Assembly: GCF_024199945.1 (NCBI RefSeq)
Contig: NZ_JANADP010000001.1
Span: 7,378,001 to 7,442,000, forward strand
Origin: Bradyrhizobium sp. CCGUVB4N
Lineage (GTDB): Bacteria > Pseudomonadota > Alphaproteobacteria > Rhizobiales > Xanthobacteraceae
Direction: 5' to 3'
DNA: 64,000 nucleotides
Under the pieces are notes generated by a model. It did no database searches and was not told the origin of the DNA. It worked only from the letters and a program-made list of their open reading frames with translations. The translations under genes were made by a program, and so were the position numbers. Below are positions 51,480 to 60,787 of the stretch, one piece after another. Numbering within the stretch: position 1 is the stretch's first letter; the number at the start of each line of letters is the position of its first letter.

Positions 51480-52643
51480 TCACGCCACCTCTTTCCTGGT
51501 CTGGCTGACCGCGCCGCGGGTCTTGACCACGACCTTGATGGCGTCCTCGATACGATTGCGCGCGTAATGCAGCGCCATCGGCAGGTCCGCGAGCGGGAAT
51601 GTATGGGTGTGGATCAGCGTGGCATCAAAACGCTTGGCCGCCATCAGCGCCATGGCGCGATGGGTCGCGCTCTTGCCCTCGCCGCGGATGCCGTAGATGT
51701 AGATGTTGTTCTTCACGAGCGCACCGATGTCGGCCAGCACCGGCTCATGCGGAAATGCGGCGAGGCAGATCTTGCCGCCGCGATTGACCATTTTGGCAGC
51801 CTCGTTGATCGCCGTGTCGGTGCCGGCGCATTCGACGACATAATCGGCGCCGCGGCCAGTCATCTCCTTGACGACGGTGACGAGATCCTCATTGCGGACA
51901 TTGACGACGCGATCGGCGCCGAGCTTGGTGCCGATGGCAAGCCGTGCATCGCGGGTGCCCGACAGGATCACCGGATCGGCGCCGAGCGCCTTCGCAACCG
52001 CCACCGCGAGAAGACCGATCGGCCCCGGCCCGGTGACGACCACGCTCTCGCCGGCAACGAGGCCACCGAGCTCGGTGAGACCGTACATCGAGGTGCCGGC
52101 GGTGACCACCAGCGTCGCCTCCTCGTCGCTCATGTCGTCGGGCACGCGCGACAGCGTGTTGATGTGGTTGACGGCATATTCGGCGAAGCCACCGTCGGTG
52201 GTGAAGCCGTTGGCCCGATGGCCCTTGTCGACGTCGCCATAGTTCAGGCCGTAGTTGTGGCAGGAGGTGTACATGCCCTGCCGGCAGCGCTTGCACTGGC
52301 CGCAGCCGGCATGGATCTCGACCGTGACGCGCTCGCCGATCTTGTACTCGTCGACGCCGGGGCCGAGCGCCGCGACTGTCCCCATGTACTCATGGCCGGG
52401 CGTAAAATTCTTGTTGAAGGGCGGACCGCCCTCGATCAGCGCCGGCGTGCCATGCTCGATGATCTCCAGATCCGTTGCGCAGATCGCAACCGCATCGATG
52501 CGCACGAGCACCTCCGCGCGCTTCGGCATCGGCACCGGCTTTTCGGTGATGCGCAGCTGGCCGGGGTCGCCCAGCACCCAAGCCTTCATCATGTCGGGAA
52601 TCGGCATGTCGGTTGACGTGCGAACGCTGGCAGACTCGACCAT
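51480..52643 (-). CDS. Zinc-dependent medium-chain alcohol dehydrogenase
   Basis: 387 aa. The catalytic-zinc part shows AVAICATDLEIIEHG and TPGHEYMGTVAALGPGVDEY. The structural-zinc Cys cluster is HAGCGQCKRCRQGMYTSC. The Rossmann site is VVVTGPGPIGLLAVAVAKAL. Related to threonine or sorbitol dehydrogenases. It is the first gene of the minus-strand operon facing gntR. Confidence 0.92.
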   Translation of the reverse strand: MVESASVRTSTDMPIPDMMKAWVLGDPGQLRITEKPVPMPKRAEVLVRIDAVAICATDLEIIEHGTPALIEGGPPFNKNFTPGHEYMGTVAALGPGVDEYKIGERVTVEIHAGCGQCKRCRQGMYTSCHNYGLNYGDVDKGHRANGFTTDGGFAEYAVNHINTLSRVPDDMSDEEATLVVTAGTSMYGLTELGGLVAGESVVVTGPGPIGLLAVAVAKALGADPVILSGTRDARLAIGTKLGADRVVNVRNEDLVTVVKEMTGRGADYVVECAGTDTAINEAAKMVNRGGKICLAAFPHEPVLADIGALVKNNIYIYGIRGEGKSATHRAMALMAAKRFDATLIHTHTFPLADLPMALHYARNRIEDAIKVVVKTRGAVSQTRKEVA

Positions 52644-52660
52644 CGCAACGATCCTCGCCT

Positions 52661-52674
52661 ATTGGTCAACCAAT
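52661..52674. promoter_or_regulatory. Probable GntR operator
   Basis: ATTGGT-CA-ACCAAT, a perfect 6-bp inverted repeat with a 2-base centre, 18 bp upstream of the dehydrogenase. This matches the TTGGT..ACCAA type bound by FadR-subfamily regulators. Further ATTGGTTG half sites follow at 52690-52702 and around 52795-52810. Confidence 0.65.
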
Positions 52675-52830
52675 TTTACAATTGGCTTTTTGATTGGTTG
52701 AAGCCTCGCTTTCAAATCTGCGGCTGTCAACGCCTAACTTTCATCACCGTCGTTTTGGTCTTGCATTTGTGAACACAATGCGCGTGAAATAGAGATTGGT
52801 TGATATTGGTTGCGATAGAGGATTGGACCG

Positions 52831-53475
52831 GTGTTCGATTTGTTGGCTCGATTGACTGAGGGCGGTCCCGGCACACGCCTTCCTCCGGAGCGACAACTCG
52901 CGGCGCAGTTCGGGGTTTCGCGCAACGAGATCCGCAAGGCGCTCGCGCGCCTTGAGCTGGACGGCCGCCTCTCGCGCGAAGTCGGCCGCGGCACATTCAT
53001 CCGCGCGCCTGCGGACAACGGCAGCGCCAATCTCGCCGCGCTGCGCGACAGCACCAGTCCGCGCAACGCGATGGAGGCAAGGCTCGTGCTGGAGCCGGAG
53101 ATCGCCAGCCTCGCCGCGGTCAACGCCACCTTCAAGCAGATCGAAGGCATGCGCGTGCTGGCGCAGCAGATGCGCGAGGCCAAAACCTGGAAGGACTACG
53201 AGACGCTGGATGGGCGCCTGCACCGCCTGATCGCGGAAGCCACCGGAAATCCGCTGCTGTCGGCGATCCACCGAACCGTCGACGACGTCCGGCGCGCGGT
53301 GGTGTGGCGATGGCTCGATACCAGGCCGGAGCGACCGCCGGAAGACTACTCCTCCTTTGCCGAGCACGACGCGCTGATCGATGCGATCGAGCAACGCGAT
53401 CGCATGCGTGCGATGGAGGCGATGCGCCGGCATCTGCGAACCACCGTCGACAAGCTGATGGGAACGCAGGCCTGA
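52831..53475 (+). CDS. GntR-family (FadR/FCD-type) transcriptional regulator
   Basis: 214 aa from GTG 52831 (AGAGGA upstream). The winged helix has LPPERQLAAQFGVSRNEIRK and LELDGRLSREVGRGTFIRAP; the FCD ligand domain has ARLVLEPEIASLAAVNATFK and a His-containing DGRLHRLIAEATGNPLLSAI. Such domains usually bind a metal and an organic acid. It faces the dehydrogenase operon and is followed by the LLM gene, so it likely controls both. Confidence 0.92.
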   Translation: MFDLLARLTEGGPGTRLPPERQLAAQFGVSRNEIRKALARLELDGRLSREVGRGTFIRAPADNGSANLAALRDSTSPRNAMEARLVLEPEIASLAAVNATFKQIEGMRVLAQQMREAKTWKDYETLDGRLHRLIAEATGNPLLSAIHRTVDDVRRAVVWRWLDTRPERPPEDYSSFAEHDALIDAIEQRDRMRAMEAMRRHLRTTVDKLMGTQA

Positions 53476-53506
53476 GTTCCACACAAGAACAATAAAGGTG
53501 CCGGCC

Positions 53507-54592
53507 ATGAAACTGGGCTTCTTCACGATGCCGATCCATCCACTGGAGAAGGACTGGCGACAGTCCTTGGCCGAGGATCGCGAGGCGTTTCTGCTGGCCG
53601 ACGAGCTCGGCTTCAGCGAGGCCTATGTCGGCGAGCACGTCACCGACCAGGCCGAGAATATCACCTCATGCATCGCCTTCCTGGCCTGGATTGCGGCTGC
53701 GACGAAGCAGATCAAGCTCGGCACCGGCACCGTCAACATGCCGAACGTCCATCCGGCCACCGTCGCCGCCACCATCGCGATGCTGGACCACATGCTCGAC
53801 GGGCGACTGATCTTCGGCATCAGTCCGGGCGGCCTGCTCTCGGATGCCGAACTGTTCGGCACGCTCGAACGCGATCGCAACGCCATGTTCCTCGAGGCGA
53901 TCAATCAGGTGCTGCAAATCTGGGCGAGCGAGCCGCCCTACAACATCAAGGGACAGTTCTGGAACATCACGACCGAGAAGACGCTGATGGCCGACATCGG
54001 CCAGGGCTTTATCGCGAAGCCCTTGCAGCGGCCGCATCCGCCGATCGTCGTCACCGCCGTCGCGCCGTTCTCCAAAGGCGTCACCGAGGCCGCCGCACGC
54101 GGCTGGGATCCGATCTCGGCCAACTTCCTGATGCCGATTTGGGTGAAGAGCCATTGGCCGAAATATATCGAAGGCTGCGAGCGCGTCGGCCGCCCGGTCG
54201 ATTCCGGCAATTGGCGCGTGGCCAAGAGCGTGTTCGTCGCGAACGACATGGCGACCGCCAAGGCCTATGCCACCGATCCCGACAGCCCGTACGTCTATTA
54301 CTACCGCTCGCTCTTCACCAAGCTGAAGCGCAACGGGCGCATCGATCTGTTCAAGACGCGGCGCGACCAGCCGGATGACGAGGTCACGCTCGAATCCGTC
54401 TGCGACAAGCTGATCATCTACGGCACACCCGACAGCGTCGCCGACCAGATCCTGGCGCTTCAGGAAGAGGTCGGCGAGTTCGGCACCCTGCTCTATGCCG
54501 GCAAGGATTGGCGCGACCGCGAGCTCGGACGCCGCTCGATGATCCTGATGGCCGAGCAGGTGATGCCGCGCATCACCGCCGGCACGAAGTAG
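53507..54592 (+). CDS. LLM-class flavin-dependent monooxygenase
   Basis: 361 aa from ATG 53507 (AAAGGTG upstream). Begins KLGFFTMPIHPLEKDWRQSL, then DELGFSEAYVGEHVTDQAEN, KQIKLGTGTVNMPNVHPATV and LDGRLIFGISPGGLLSDAEL. This pattern is close to limonene-monooxygenase-like and RutA-like members. It needs a flavin reductase, which is not nearby. Substrate unknown. Confidence 0.88.
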   Translation: MKLGFFTMPIHPLEKDWRQSLAEDREAFLLADELGFSEAYVGEHVTDQAENITSCIAFLAWIAAATKQIKLGTGTVNMPNVHPATVAATIAMLDHMLDGRLIFGISPGGLLSDAELFGTLERDRNAMFLEAINQVLQIWASEPPYNIKGQFWNITTEKTLMADIGQGFIAKPLQRPHPPIVVTAVAPFSKGVTEAAARGWDPISANFLMPIWVKSHWPKYIEGCERVGRPVDSGNWRVAKSVFVANDMATAKAYATDPDSPYVYYYRSLFTKLKRNGRIDLFKTRRDQPDDEVTLESVCDKLIIYGTPDSVADQILALQEEVGEFGTLLYAGKDWRDRELGRRSMILMAEQVMPRITAGTK

Positions 54593-54623
54593 TTTAACCT
54601 CTCGGCACGACAGGAGGCTCGCC

Positions 54624-55508
54624 ATGGCCCTCAGTGATCGCATTCCGTATCAAGCCCTGATCGACCGACCGAAGCTGAAGCTGCCGAACGGCAAGCGCCT
54701 CGCGGTGTGGGTGATCCTCAATGTCGAGGAATGGCGGATTGAGAACGCGATGCCGCGCGTCGTGCTGAGCCCACCGATGGGCCAGCCGCTGTTGCCCGAC
54801 GTGCCGAACTGGTCGTGGCACGAATACGGCATGCGCGCCGGCTTTTGGCGCCAGTTCAAGGCGCTGACGGATCGCGACATGAAGGTGACGCTGGCCGCGA
54901 ACGCCGATGTCTGCAACGCCTATCCGCGCGTCGCCTCCGCCGCGCGCGAGGCCGGCTTCGAGTTCATGGGTCACGGCTTCATGCAGGGCCCGATGCACCG
55001 CCTTCCCGACCAGGCAGACGCGATCAAGCGCTCGGTCGAGACCATCGCAAACTTCACCGGGCGCGCGCCGCGCTCATGGGAGAGCCCGGGCCTGACCGAG
55101 ACCGAGGAAACGCTCGACCTCTTACGCCTCAACGGCATCGAATATGTCGCCGACTGGGTGATCGACGACCTGCCGCAGGACGTCGCGACGCCGCATGGCA
55201 CCATCACGACGATCCCCTACACGGTCGAGACCAACGACATCGTCGTCCACGCGCTCCAGCACCTGCCATCCGACCAGTTCTTGAAGCGCGGCATGGATCA
55301 GTTCGACCGGCTGTATCTCGAGGGCGCCGACAATGCGCGGGTGATGGCGATCTCGATCCATCCCTACATCACCGGCGTGCCGCACCGGATCAAATATCTC
55401 GAACAGCTGCTCGACTACGTCATCGGCCACGACGGCGTCGCATCGATGACGGCAAGCGAGATCGGCGACTGGTATCGGGCAGAGATGGCGCGGCTCGCGC
55501 GGGGGTAG
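54624..55508 (+). CDS. Polysaccharide-deacetylase-fold hydrolase
   Basis: NodB/PuuE-like carbohydrate-esterase-4 fold, 294 aa, ATG with AGGAGG upstream. Segments: ALTDRDMKVTLAANADVCNA, FEFMGHGFMQGPMHRLPDQA and NFTGRAPRSWESPGLTETEE. Similar proteins act on cyclic amides (allantoinase PuuE type) rather than polysaccharides. There is no signal peptide, which favours a cytoplasmic small-molecule amidase. Co-directional with the LLM monooxygenase 31 bp upstream. Confidence 0.85.
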   Translation: MALSDRIPYQALIDRPKLKLPNGKRLAVWVILNVEEWRIENAMPRVVLSPPMGQPLLPDVPNWSWHEYGMRAGFWRQFKALTDRDMKVTLAANADVCNAYPRVASAAREAGFEFMGHGFMQGPMHRLPDQADAIKRSVETIANFTGRAPRSWESPGLTETEETLDLLRLNGIEYVADWVIDDLPQDVATPHGTITTIPYTVETNDIVVHALQHLPSDQFLKRGMDQFDRLYLEGADNARVMAISIHPYITGVPHRIKYLEQLLDYVIGHDGVASMTASEIGDWYRAEMARLARG

Positions 55509-55524
55509 ACGACTCCGCGGCATC

Positions 55525-55610
55525 GTAGGATGGGTAGAGCGCTTGCGAAACCCATCCTGTCTCGTCTTGGTCAGAAATTGATGGGTTTCGCTTCGCTCTA
55601 CCCATCCTAC
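55525..55610. repeat. 86-bp dispersed palindromic repeat, family A, copy 2
   Basis: Same ends and inner arms as the copy at 25663-25748, but reversed: its right half (GGGTTTCGCTTCGCTC) matches the left half of copy 1. The central 30 bp differ. It lies between convergent genes. Confidence 0.85.
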
Positions 55611-55622
55611 GCACTTTGCTAG

Positions 55623-57944
55623 CTACACCGGATCGAACGCCCGGATCGGCGGCAGATTGCCGGTGAACTTCTCGACCTCCACGGTCGTGAGCTGGCCGGT
55701 GCAGCCTTGTGCGAAGGACGAGGTGCCGATGTCGCGGGTCAGCACGTTGGGATTGCCGTGGACGCAGAGCGGCGCCGCGTCTTCCGGATCCATCGGGTCG
55801 TACCAGGCGCCGGTCGGGAGCTGCACGACACCGGGCGCGATGCCGTCGGTGACGTTCACCGCGGCCAGGCAGGCGCCGCGTTCGTTGAAGAGGCGAATGA
55901 TGTCGCCATCCTTGATGCCCCGCGCGTCAGCGTCGCGCGGATTCATGCGCGCGACCTCGCGGCCGCGATGCTTTGCGGCCAGCGAATGCCCGCCGAAATC
56001 GAGCTGGCTGTGCAGCCGTGTCACCGGCTGGTTGGCGACGAGGAAGCAAGGCGCACCCGGCTTCGGCATGTCGCTCTTCTCAAGCCAGACCGGATGTCCC
56101 GGACAATCCGCATCGCCATGGCCGGCGATCTTCGCGGAGTAGACCTCGATGCGTCCGCTCGGCGTCGGCAGGGGATGCGCGACGGGGTCATCGCGGAAGG
56201 AACGCAGCCGGCCGCCATCGTCCGGCTGCTGCGGCACGACCAGGCTGCCGCGCTGCCAGAATTCCTCGAAGCTTGGGGCCTCTAACCCGCGCTTGGCGAG
56301 CGAGGCGCGGGTCGGCTCGTAGAGATGCTCCAGCCACTCTCGCGACGTGCGCCCCTCGGTGAAAGGCTCGCGGGCCCCGAGGCGATCGGCGATGTCGGCA
56401 AAGATATCGTAGTCGTCGCGCGCGAGGCCAAACGGCTCGGCGATCCGATGCATCGCGACCATCAGGGGATCGTTGCTGGAATAGCCTATATCCTCGCGCT
56501 CGAGCGTCATGGTCGACGGCAGCACGATGTCGGCGTGGCGGGCCGTCGCGGTCCAGGCGAGCTCGTGCACGACGAGCGTGTCGACTTTCGCAAACGCCTT
56601 GCGCAGGCGGTTGATGTCCTGGTGATGATGGAACGGATTGCCGCCGGCCCAATAGACCAGGCGGATATCCGGATAGGTACGCGTCTCGCCATTGTAGCGA
56701 TAGGTGCTGCCGGGATTGAGCAGCATATCGGCGATGCGCGCCACCGGAATGAAATCACGGACGCCGTTGCGGCCCTGCCCCAGCGTCGGCCCCGGCACAT
56801 CGTTGACGCGGCGGCCGTAGTATCCGATCGCGCCGAGCGAATAGGCGTAGCCGCCGCCGGGAAGACCGATCTGGCCGAGAGCGGCCGCCAGCACCATGCC
56901 CATCCACACCGGCTGCTCGCCATGCTCGGCGCGCTGCAGCGAATGCGAGACGGTGATGAGCGCGCGCTTGCCGGCAAGCCGTCGCGCCAGCGTGCGGATG
57001 GTGTTCGCGTCGACGCCGCAGATCGCGGCGGCCCATGCCGCGTCCTTGGCCTGCCCATCGCTCTCACCCGTGAGATAGCGCAAGAACACCGGCCATCCCT
57101 CGGTGTAGCGATCGAGGAAGGCCTGGTCGTGCAGACCTTCGCTGACCAGCGTGTGGACCACGCCGAGCATCAGCGCGGTGTCGGTGCCCGGGATGCAGGT
57201 CATCCATTCCGCGCCGGCCTCGACGGGCAGATCCTCACGCAGCGGACTCATCAGGATGAACTCGCAGCCGCGCTTGCGTGCCGCTTCCATCGCACCGCGC
57301 TCGACATGCTTGCTGATCGAGCCGCCGGCCACCATCGAGTTCTTCAGCGCCATGCCCCCGAACGCGAGCACGATCTCGGTTTCGGTCGCGATCTGCTCCC
57401 AGGTGACGTTGCGCTTGGTGATGTCCTCGTAGCCCGCCATGATCTGCGGCAGCAGCACCGAGGACGCGCCCGAGGAATAGGAATTCACCGAGCGGACGTA
57501 GCCGCCCATCGCGATGTTGAGGAAGCGGTGCACCTGGCTCTGCGCGTGATGCAGGCGGCCTGCGCTCGACCAGCCGTAAGAACCGCCGAACACGGCGCCT
57601 GGGCCGCGCGTGTCGCGGATGCGCATCAGCTCGTCGCCGAGCAGGTCCAGCGCCTTCTCCCAGCTGACGGAGACGAATTCGTCGCGGCCGCGCCGGTCAT
57701 CCGGCCCGGGCCCGCGCTCGAGCCAGCCGCGGCGAATCGCGGGCTGGGCGATACGCGCCTGGTGACGCAAGGCGCCGGGGAAATTGTCGATGATGCCGTT
57801 CGGATCGGGATCGCCCGCATAGGCCCTCACCTCCAGCCCGGCTGCGCCGTTGCGTGCGGAAAACACGCCCCAATGCGAGGTGTGCGGCTTGAAGCCGTCG
57901 GACAGGTCGAGACCGGGGTCGGGGAAACCAATCGTATCGTCCAT
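55623..57944 (-). CDS. Molybdopterin-dependent reductase, BisC/TorA type
   Basis: DMSO-reductase-family enzyme, 773 aa from ATG 57944. The N-terminus reads TSHWGVFSARNGAAG, as in biotin-sulfoxide reductases, and has no iron-sulfur Cys motif. The likely Mo-ligand Ser is in SVNSYSSGASSVLLPQIM. Others: WAGGNPFHHHQDINRLRKAF and HADIVLPSTMTLEREDIGYS. There is no Tat signal, so it is cytoplasmic. It probably reduces a sulfoxide or N-oxide (biotin or methionine sulfoxide, TMAO). An upstream frame extension to 58064 looks non-coding. Confidence 0.9.
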   Translation of the reverse strand: MDDTIGFPDPGLDLSDGFKPHTSHWGVFSARNGAAGLEVRAYAGDPDPNGIIDNFPGALRHQARIAQPAIRRGWLERGPGPDDRRGRDEFVSVSWEKALDLLGDELMRIRDTRGPGAVFGGSYGWSSAGRLHHAQSQVHRFLNIAMGGYVRSVNSYSSGASSVLLPQIMAGYEDITKRNVTWEQIATETEIVLAFGGMALKNSMVAGGSISKHVERGAMEAARKRGCEFILMSPLREDLPVEAGAEWMTCIPGTDTALMLGVVHTLVSEGLHDQAFLDRYTEGWPVFLRYLTGESDGQAKDAAWAAAICGVDANTIRTLARRLAGKRALITVSHSLQRAEHGEQPVWMGMVLAAALGQIGLPGGGYAYSLGAIGYYGRRVNDVPGPTLGQGRNGVRDFIPVARIADMLLNPGSTYRYNGETRTYPDIRLVYWAGGNPFHHHQDINRLRKAFAKVDTLVVHELAWTATARHADIVLPSTMTLEREDIGYSSNDPLMVAMHRIAEPFGLARDDYDIFADIADRLGAREPFTEGRTSREWLEHLYEPTRASLAKRGLEAPSFEEFWQRGSLVVPQQPDDGGRLRSFRDDPVAHPLPTPSGRIEVYSAKIAGHGDADCPGHPVWLEKSDMPKPGAPCFLVANQPVTRLHSQLDFGGHSLAAKHRGREVARMNPRDADARGIKDGDIIRLFNERGACLAAVNVTDGIAPGVVQLPTGAWYDPMDPEDAAPLCVHGNPNVLTRDIGTSSFAQGCTGQLTTVEVEKFTGNLPPIRAFDPV

Positions 57945-58139
57945 CGCGTGGCCCTCATCGCGGGACACGCCGTGCAGGCGGCCCCGGTCGCAATCATCGC
58001 AACCAATATAATGAGGCCAGCGCGCGGGGGGCAACGGATTACCGATGCCTGGAACCGCGCGCATGGCCGCATCCCGCGGATCGCACGGCGGCCTGCGGCG
58101 CGTTTCCCCTTCAAGCGGTCATCCCAGGCCGCGCCTTGC

Positions 58140-58703
58140 TCAGCCCTGGGCGTCGACCTGGCTCGTCCGATCGGATGACGCTGCCTGCTGCGCGGCATAG
58201 GCGGACGTGGCCTGTGATGCCGGCGAATATTGCGCGAAGGACTCGGTGAGCTCTTCGGCCGCCTCGGTGAGCTCCTTCATCACGGCGGCACTGTCCGATG
58301 CCTGATTGCCGGAAGAATGAATGACCTCGAACGAGAACCCGTTCGGGAGATCGACATGAATCTTGTCGATTCCGACGGTGTCGGGAGTGTCGTTGTTCTG
58401 TGTCTGGCCGGTCGCGGAGGACGAACTTCCCGGTACCTGCTGGCTTGCGAAATGCTGGACGAAATCCTCGATGGATTTGAGCGCACTGCTGTCGAAGCCG
58501 CCGCCGCCGAAATGGACGATACCGACCGACATTCCGTTCGGCAGGTTCACCTTGACCTCGTCGTAAGGCGTGCCGTCGTGCATCAGCGAGGCGAAGGTCG
58601 AGCCGTCTCCCTGCGAACCGTCGGTCGATTTCGAAGGGCGGGTGGACGACGACGAACTCGTCGCGCTTCCACCACTGATGCTGCTCATGCTGCCGACGCT
58701 CAT
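58140..58703 (-). CDS. Ser-rich protein with an internal duplication, function unknown
   Basis: 187 aa, acidic, very rich in Ser, Gln and Ala. Two related units are visible: YDEVKVNLPNGMSVGIVHFG near residue 47 and IDKIHVDLPNGFSFEVIHSS near 112, each followed by an acidic helix ending in HFA or SFA. The first 35 residues are a Ser/Gly run. No signal peptide or membrane segment. I do not recognise the family. The composition resembles exported or surface-linked proteins of type III-like systems, but this is only impression. Confidence 0.65.
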   Translation of the reverse strand: MSVGSMSSISGGSATSSSSSTRPSKSTDGSQGDGSTFASLMHDGTPYDEVKVNLPNGMSVGIVHFGGGGFDSSALKSIEDFVQHFASQQVPGSSSSATGQTQNNDTPDTVGIDKIHVDLPNGFSFEVIHSSGNQASDSAAVMKELTEAAEELTESFAQYSPASQATSAYAAQQAASSDRTSQVDAQG

Positions 58704-58849
58704 ACGCGAACTCCACTGTCATTGCGAACGCACGTTCCGCGTGCAATGGGCGTGCCAGACAAGAGCATCTTTGCCATCAAGCACTTATCGCGAGTTCATG
58801 CCGGCAGCTTCGTCACGCCGGCAAAACCGTCCCGGCAGAAGCTGCCCAC

Positions 58850-60034
58850 TCACGCCATTCTCGCGAGCGCGTCGAAGAGCGCAAGGTTGAGCCGTTTGGT
58901 GTCGTTGCAAACGGCGACCGGCTGCGACGAGAATTTTGCGACGACCATCTCGGCGCCTGGATCGACGTAGAGCCATTGGCCGTGAATGCCGAGAGCAAAG
59001 AACGCGTCGCCATCGGTGCGCCTCTGGTACCATTTGTTTCGATAGCATCCGCCCGGCAGCCATTCGGCGAGCTTGCCTGCGCTCCACGTCCCGGCAGGGG
59101 TGCCAGTCGCCGTGTCGCGCACCCATTCCGGCGAGACGATGTTTCGCCCATTGGCGACGCCGCCCAGTCGCATCATCTCGCCGACACGCGCAAGATCGCG
59201 CGGACTCATGCAGATGCCGCCACCGGACCGCGCCGAGCCGGCCGCATCGACCGTGACATAGGCATCCTGCCTTGCTCCGAGCGGCTGCCAAAGACGCCTC
59301 GTGACGAGATCCGCAAAACGCTCGCCGGATGCGCGTTCGACGACCAGGCCCAGAACGTCGGAATTCGGGGATGCGTAGTGGAAGGAGCCATTGTGACCCC
59401 CCGGACCCTTCTTCAACGAGGACAGGAATTCAATGAGCGTTTCCGCAGCTTGTCCGGGCGCGACGGGCTCCAGCAAGCCGGCGCGGCGATAGCGCGCGAA
59501 ATCGCCGCGCGGGTCCTGATATATCTCTTCGAAATCGAGGCTAACCCGCATGTCGAGAACGTCGCGGATGCGCGCATCCGCATAGGCGGATGATTTCAGC
59601 TCCGGCACATAGTGCGGCACCTGCTGGTCAAGATCGAGCAGCCCGTCGCCGTGCAGGACGCCTGCGACGATCGAAGTCACCGACTTGCTTGCGGAGAAGA
59701 GAATGTGACGCGATTGCAGCGTGAAGTTCGGCGCGTGGATATCAGCAACGATGCGACCGGACTTCATCACGACGAGCGCGTCGGTCGACGTTCTCCGGAG
59801 AATATCTGCAACAGTCGTTCTTTCGCCTCGGACCGAGAGCTCCTCGCCGAGCAGGCCCTCGGCATCAACGGGCGGCCCCTCGACGAGACCCGGCGTCGCC
59901 GAGATGCGCGCGGTCGGAATCAGCTCGCAGACATGGCGGAACGACCAGACGTTCCAGGGCGCCTGACGCCAGTTGGACAGTCGGACATCGCTACGGGGGA
60001 AACCATAGCTGGTCTCGAAGGCAGATGACGACAT
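58850..60034 (-). CDS. NylB-like serine hydrolase (6-aminohexanoate-dimer hydrolase family)
   Basis: Beta-lactamase-fold serine hydrolase, 394 aa. The catalytic SxxK is SASK inside HILFSASKSVTSIVAGVLH. Resemblance to NylB as I recall it covers the whole length: SNWRQAPWNVWSFRHVCELI, DQQVPHYVPELKSSAY, VLDMRVSLDFEEIYQDP, FHYASPNSDVLGLVVERA and GIHGQWLYVDPGAEMVV. NylB splits amide bonds of linear 6-aminohexanoate dimers. Here it follows an amino-acid ABC transporter, suggesting hydrolysis of an imported amide or peptide. An esterase activity is the alternative. Confidence 0.8.
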   Translation of the reverse strand: MSSSAFETSYGFPRSDVRLSNWRQAPWNVWSFRHVCELIPTARISATPGLVEGPPVDAEGLLGEELSVRGERTTVADILRRTSTDALVVMKSGRIVADIHAPNFTLQSRHILFSASKSVTSIVAGVLHGDGLLDLDQQVPHYVPELKSSAYADARIRDVLDMRVSLDFEEIYQDPRGDFARYRRAGLLEPVAPGQAAETLIEFLSSLKKGPGGHNGSFHYASPNSDVLGLVVERASGERFADLVTRRLWQPLGARQDAYVTVDAAGSARSGGGICMSPRDLARVGEMMRLGGVANGRNIVSPEWVRDTATGTPAGTWSAGKLAEWLPGGCYRNKWYQRRTDGDAFFALGIHGQWLYVDPGAEMVVAKFSSQPVAVCNDTKRLNLALFDALARMA

Positions 60035-60058
60035 GATCCGTGGAAGCTCCGTCGAGGG

Positions 60059-60787
60059 TCAGTCAATATGCTGAAGGAAGTCGCGAAATCGCTCGCTCGG
60101 GGGCGCCGACAGCAACGCAGTGGGATTGCCGTCGTGAACGAGGTGCCCTCCATCCAGAAACAACAACCGCGAGCCGACCCTCTTGGCGAAACTCATCTCG
60201 TGGGTCACGACCACCATGGTCATGCCCTCGGTCGCCAGGGTCTGCATGACCTTGAGCACCTCCTGCCGCAATTCCGGATCGAGCGCCGACGTCGGCTCGT
60301 CGAACAGCATCACCTTCGGCCCGACAGCGAGCGCACGCGCGATCGCGACGCGCTGCTGCTGACCGCCGGAAAGCTGCGAGGGATAATGGTTCATGCGCTC
60401 GGCAAGCCCGACCTTCTGTAGCAGGGCCGCAGCGATCTCGCGCGCCTCGACCTTGGTGCGGCCGCGTGCCCGGATCGGCCCGAACATGACGTTCTGGATC
60501 GCGGTCAGATTTGGAAACAGGTTGAACTGCTGGAACACCATGCCGGCCTCGAGCCGGATGCGCCTGATGTCGCGCGACGCGCCGAGCACGCTGATATCAT
60601 CGACGCGGAGATCACCGCCGCTGATCGTCTCCAGAACGTTGATGCAACGGAGCATGGTCGATTTCCCGGAGCCCGACGGTCCAATGATCACGGCGACCTC
60701 GCCGCTCTCGATATCGAGATTGAGCGGGTGCAGAACGGTGTGCGCTCCAAATCGCTTGGTCGCCTGCCTGAATTCGATCATGCTCAT
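60059..60787 (-). CDS. Polar amino-acid ABC transporter ATPase (GlnQ/HisP type)
   Basis: 242 aa from ATG 60787, overlapping the permease stop. Walker A IIGPSGSGKSTMLR, signature QLSGGQQQRVAIARALAVGP, Walker B VMLFDEPTSALDPEL, and the PAAT phrase GMTMVVVTHEMSFAKRV. Energises the transporter with the next two genes. The longer open frame to 61483 is not coding. Confidence 0.94.
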   Translation of the reverse strand: MSMIEFRQATKRFGAHTVLHPLNLDIESGEVAVIIGPSGSGKSTMLRCINVLETISGGDLRVDDISVLGASRDIRRIRLEAGMVFQQFNLFPNLTAIQNVMFGPIRARGRTKVEAREIAAALLQKVGLAERMNHYPSQLSGGQQQRVAIARALAVGPKVMLFDEPTSALDPELRQEVLKVMQTLATEGMTMVVVTHEMSFAKRVGSRLLFLDGGHLVHDGNPTALLSAPPSERFRDFLQHID

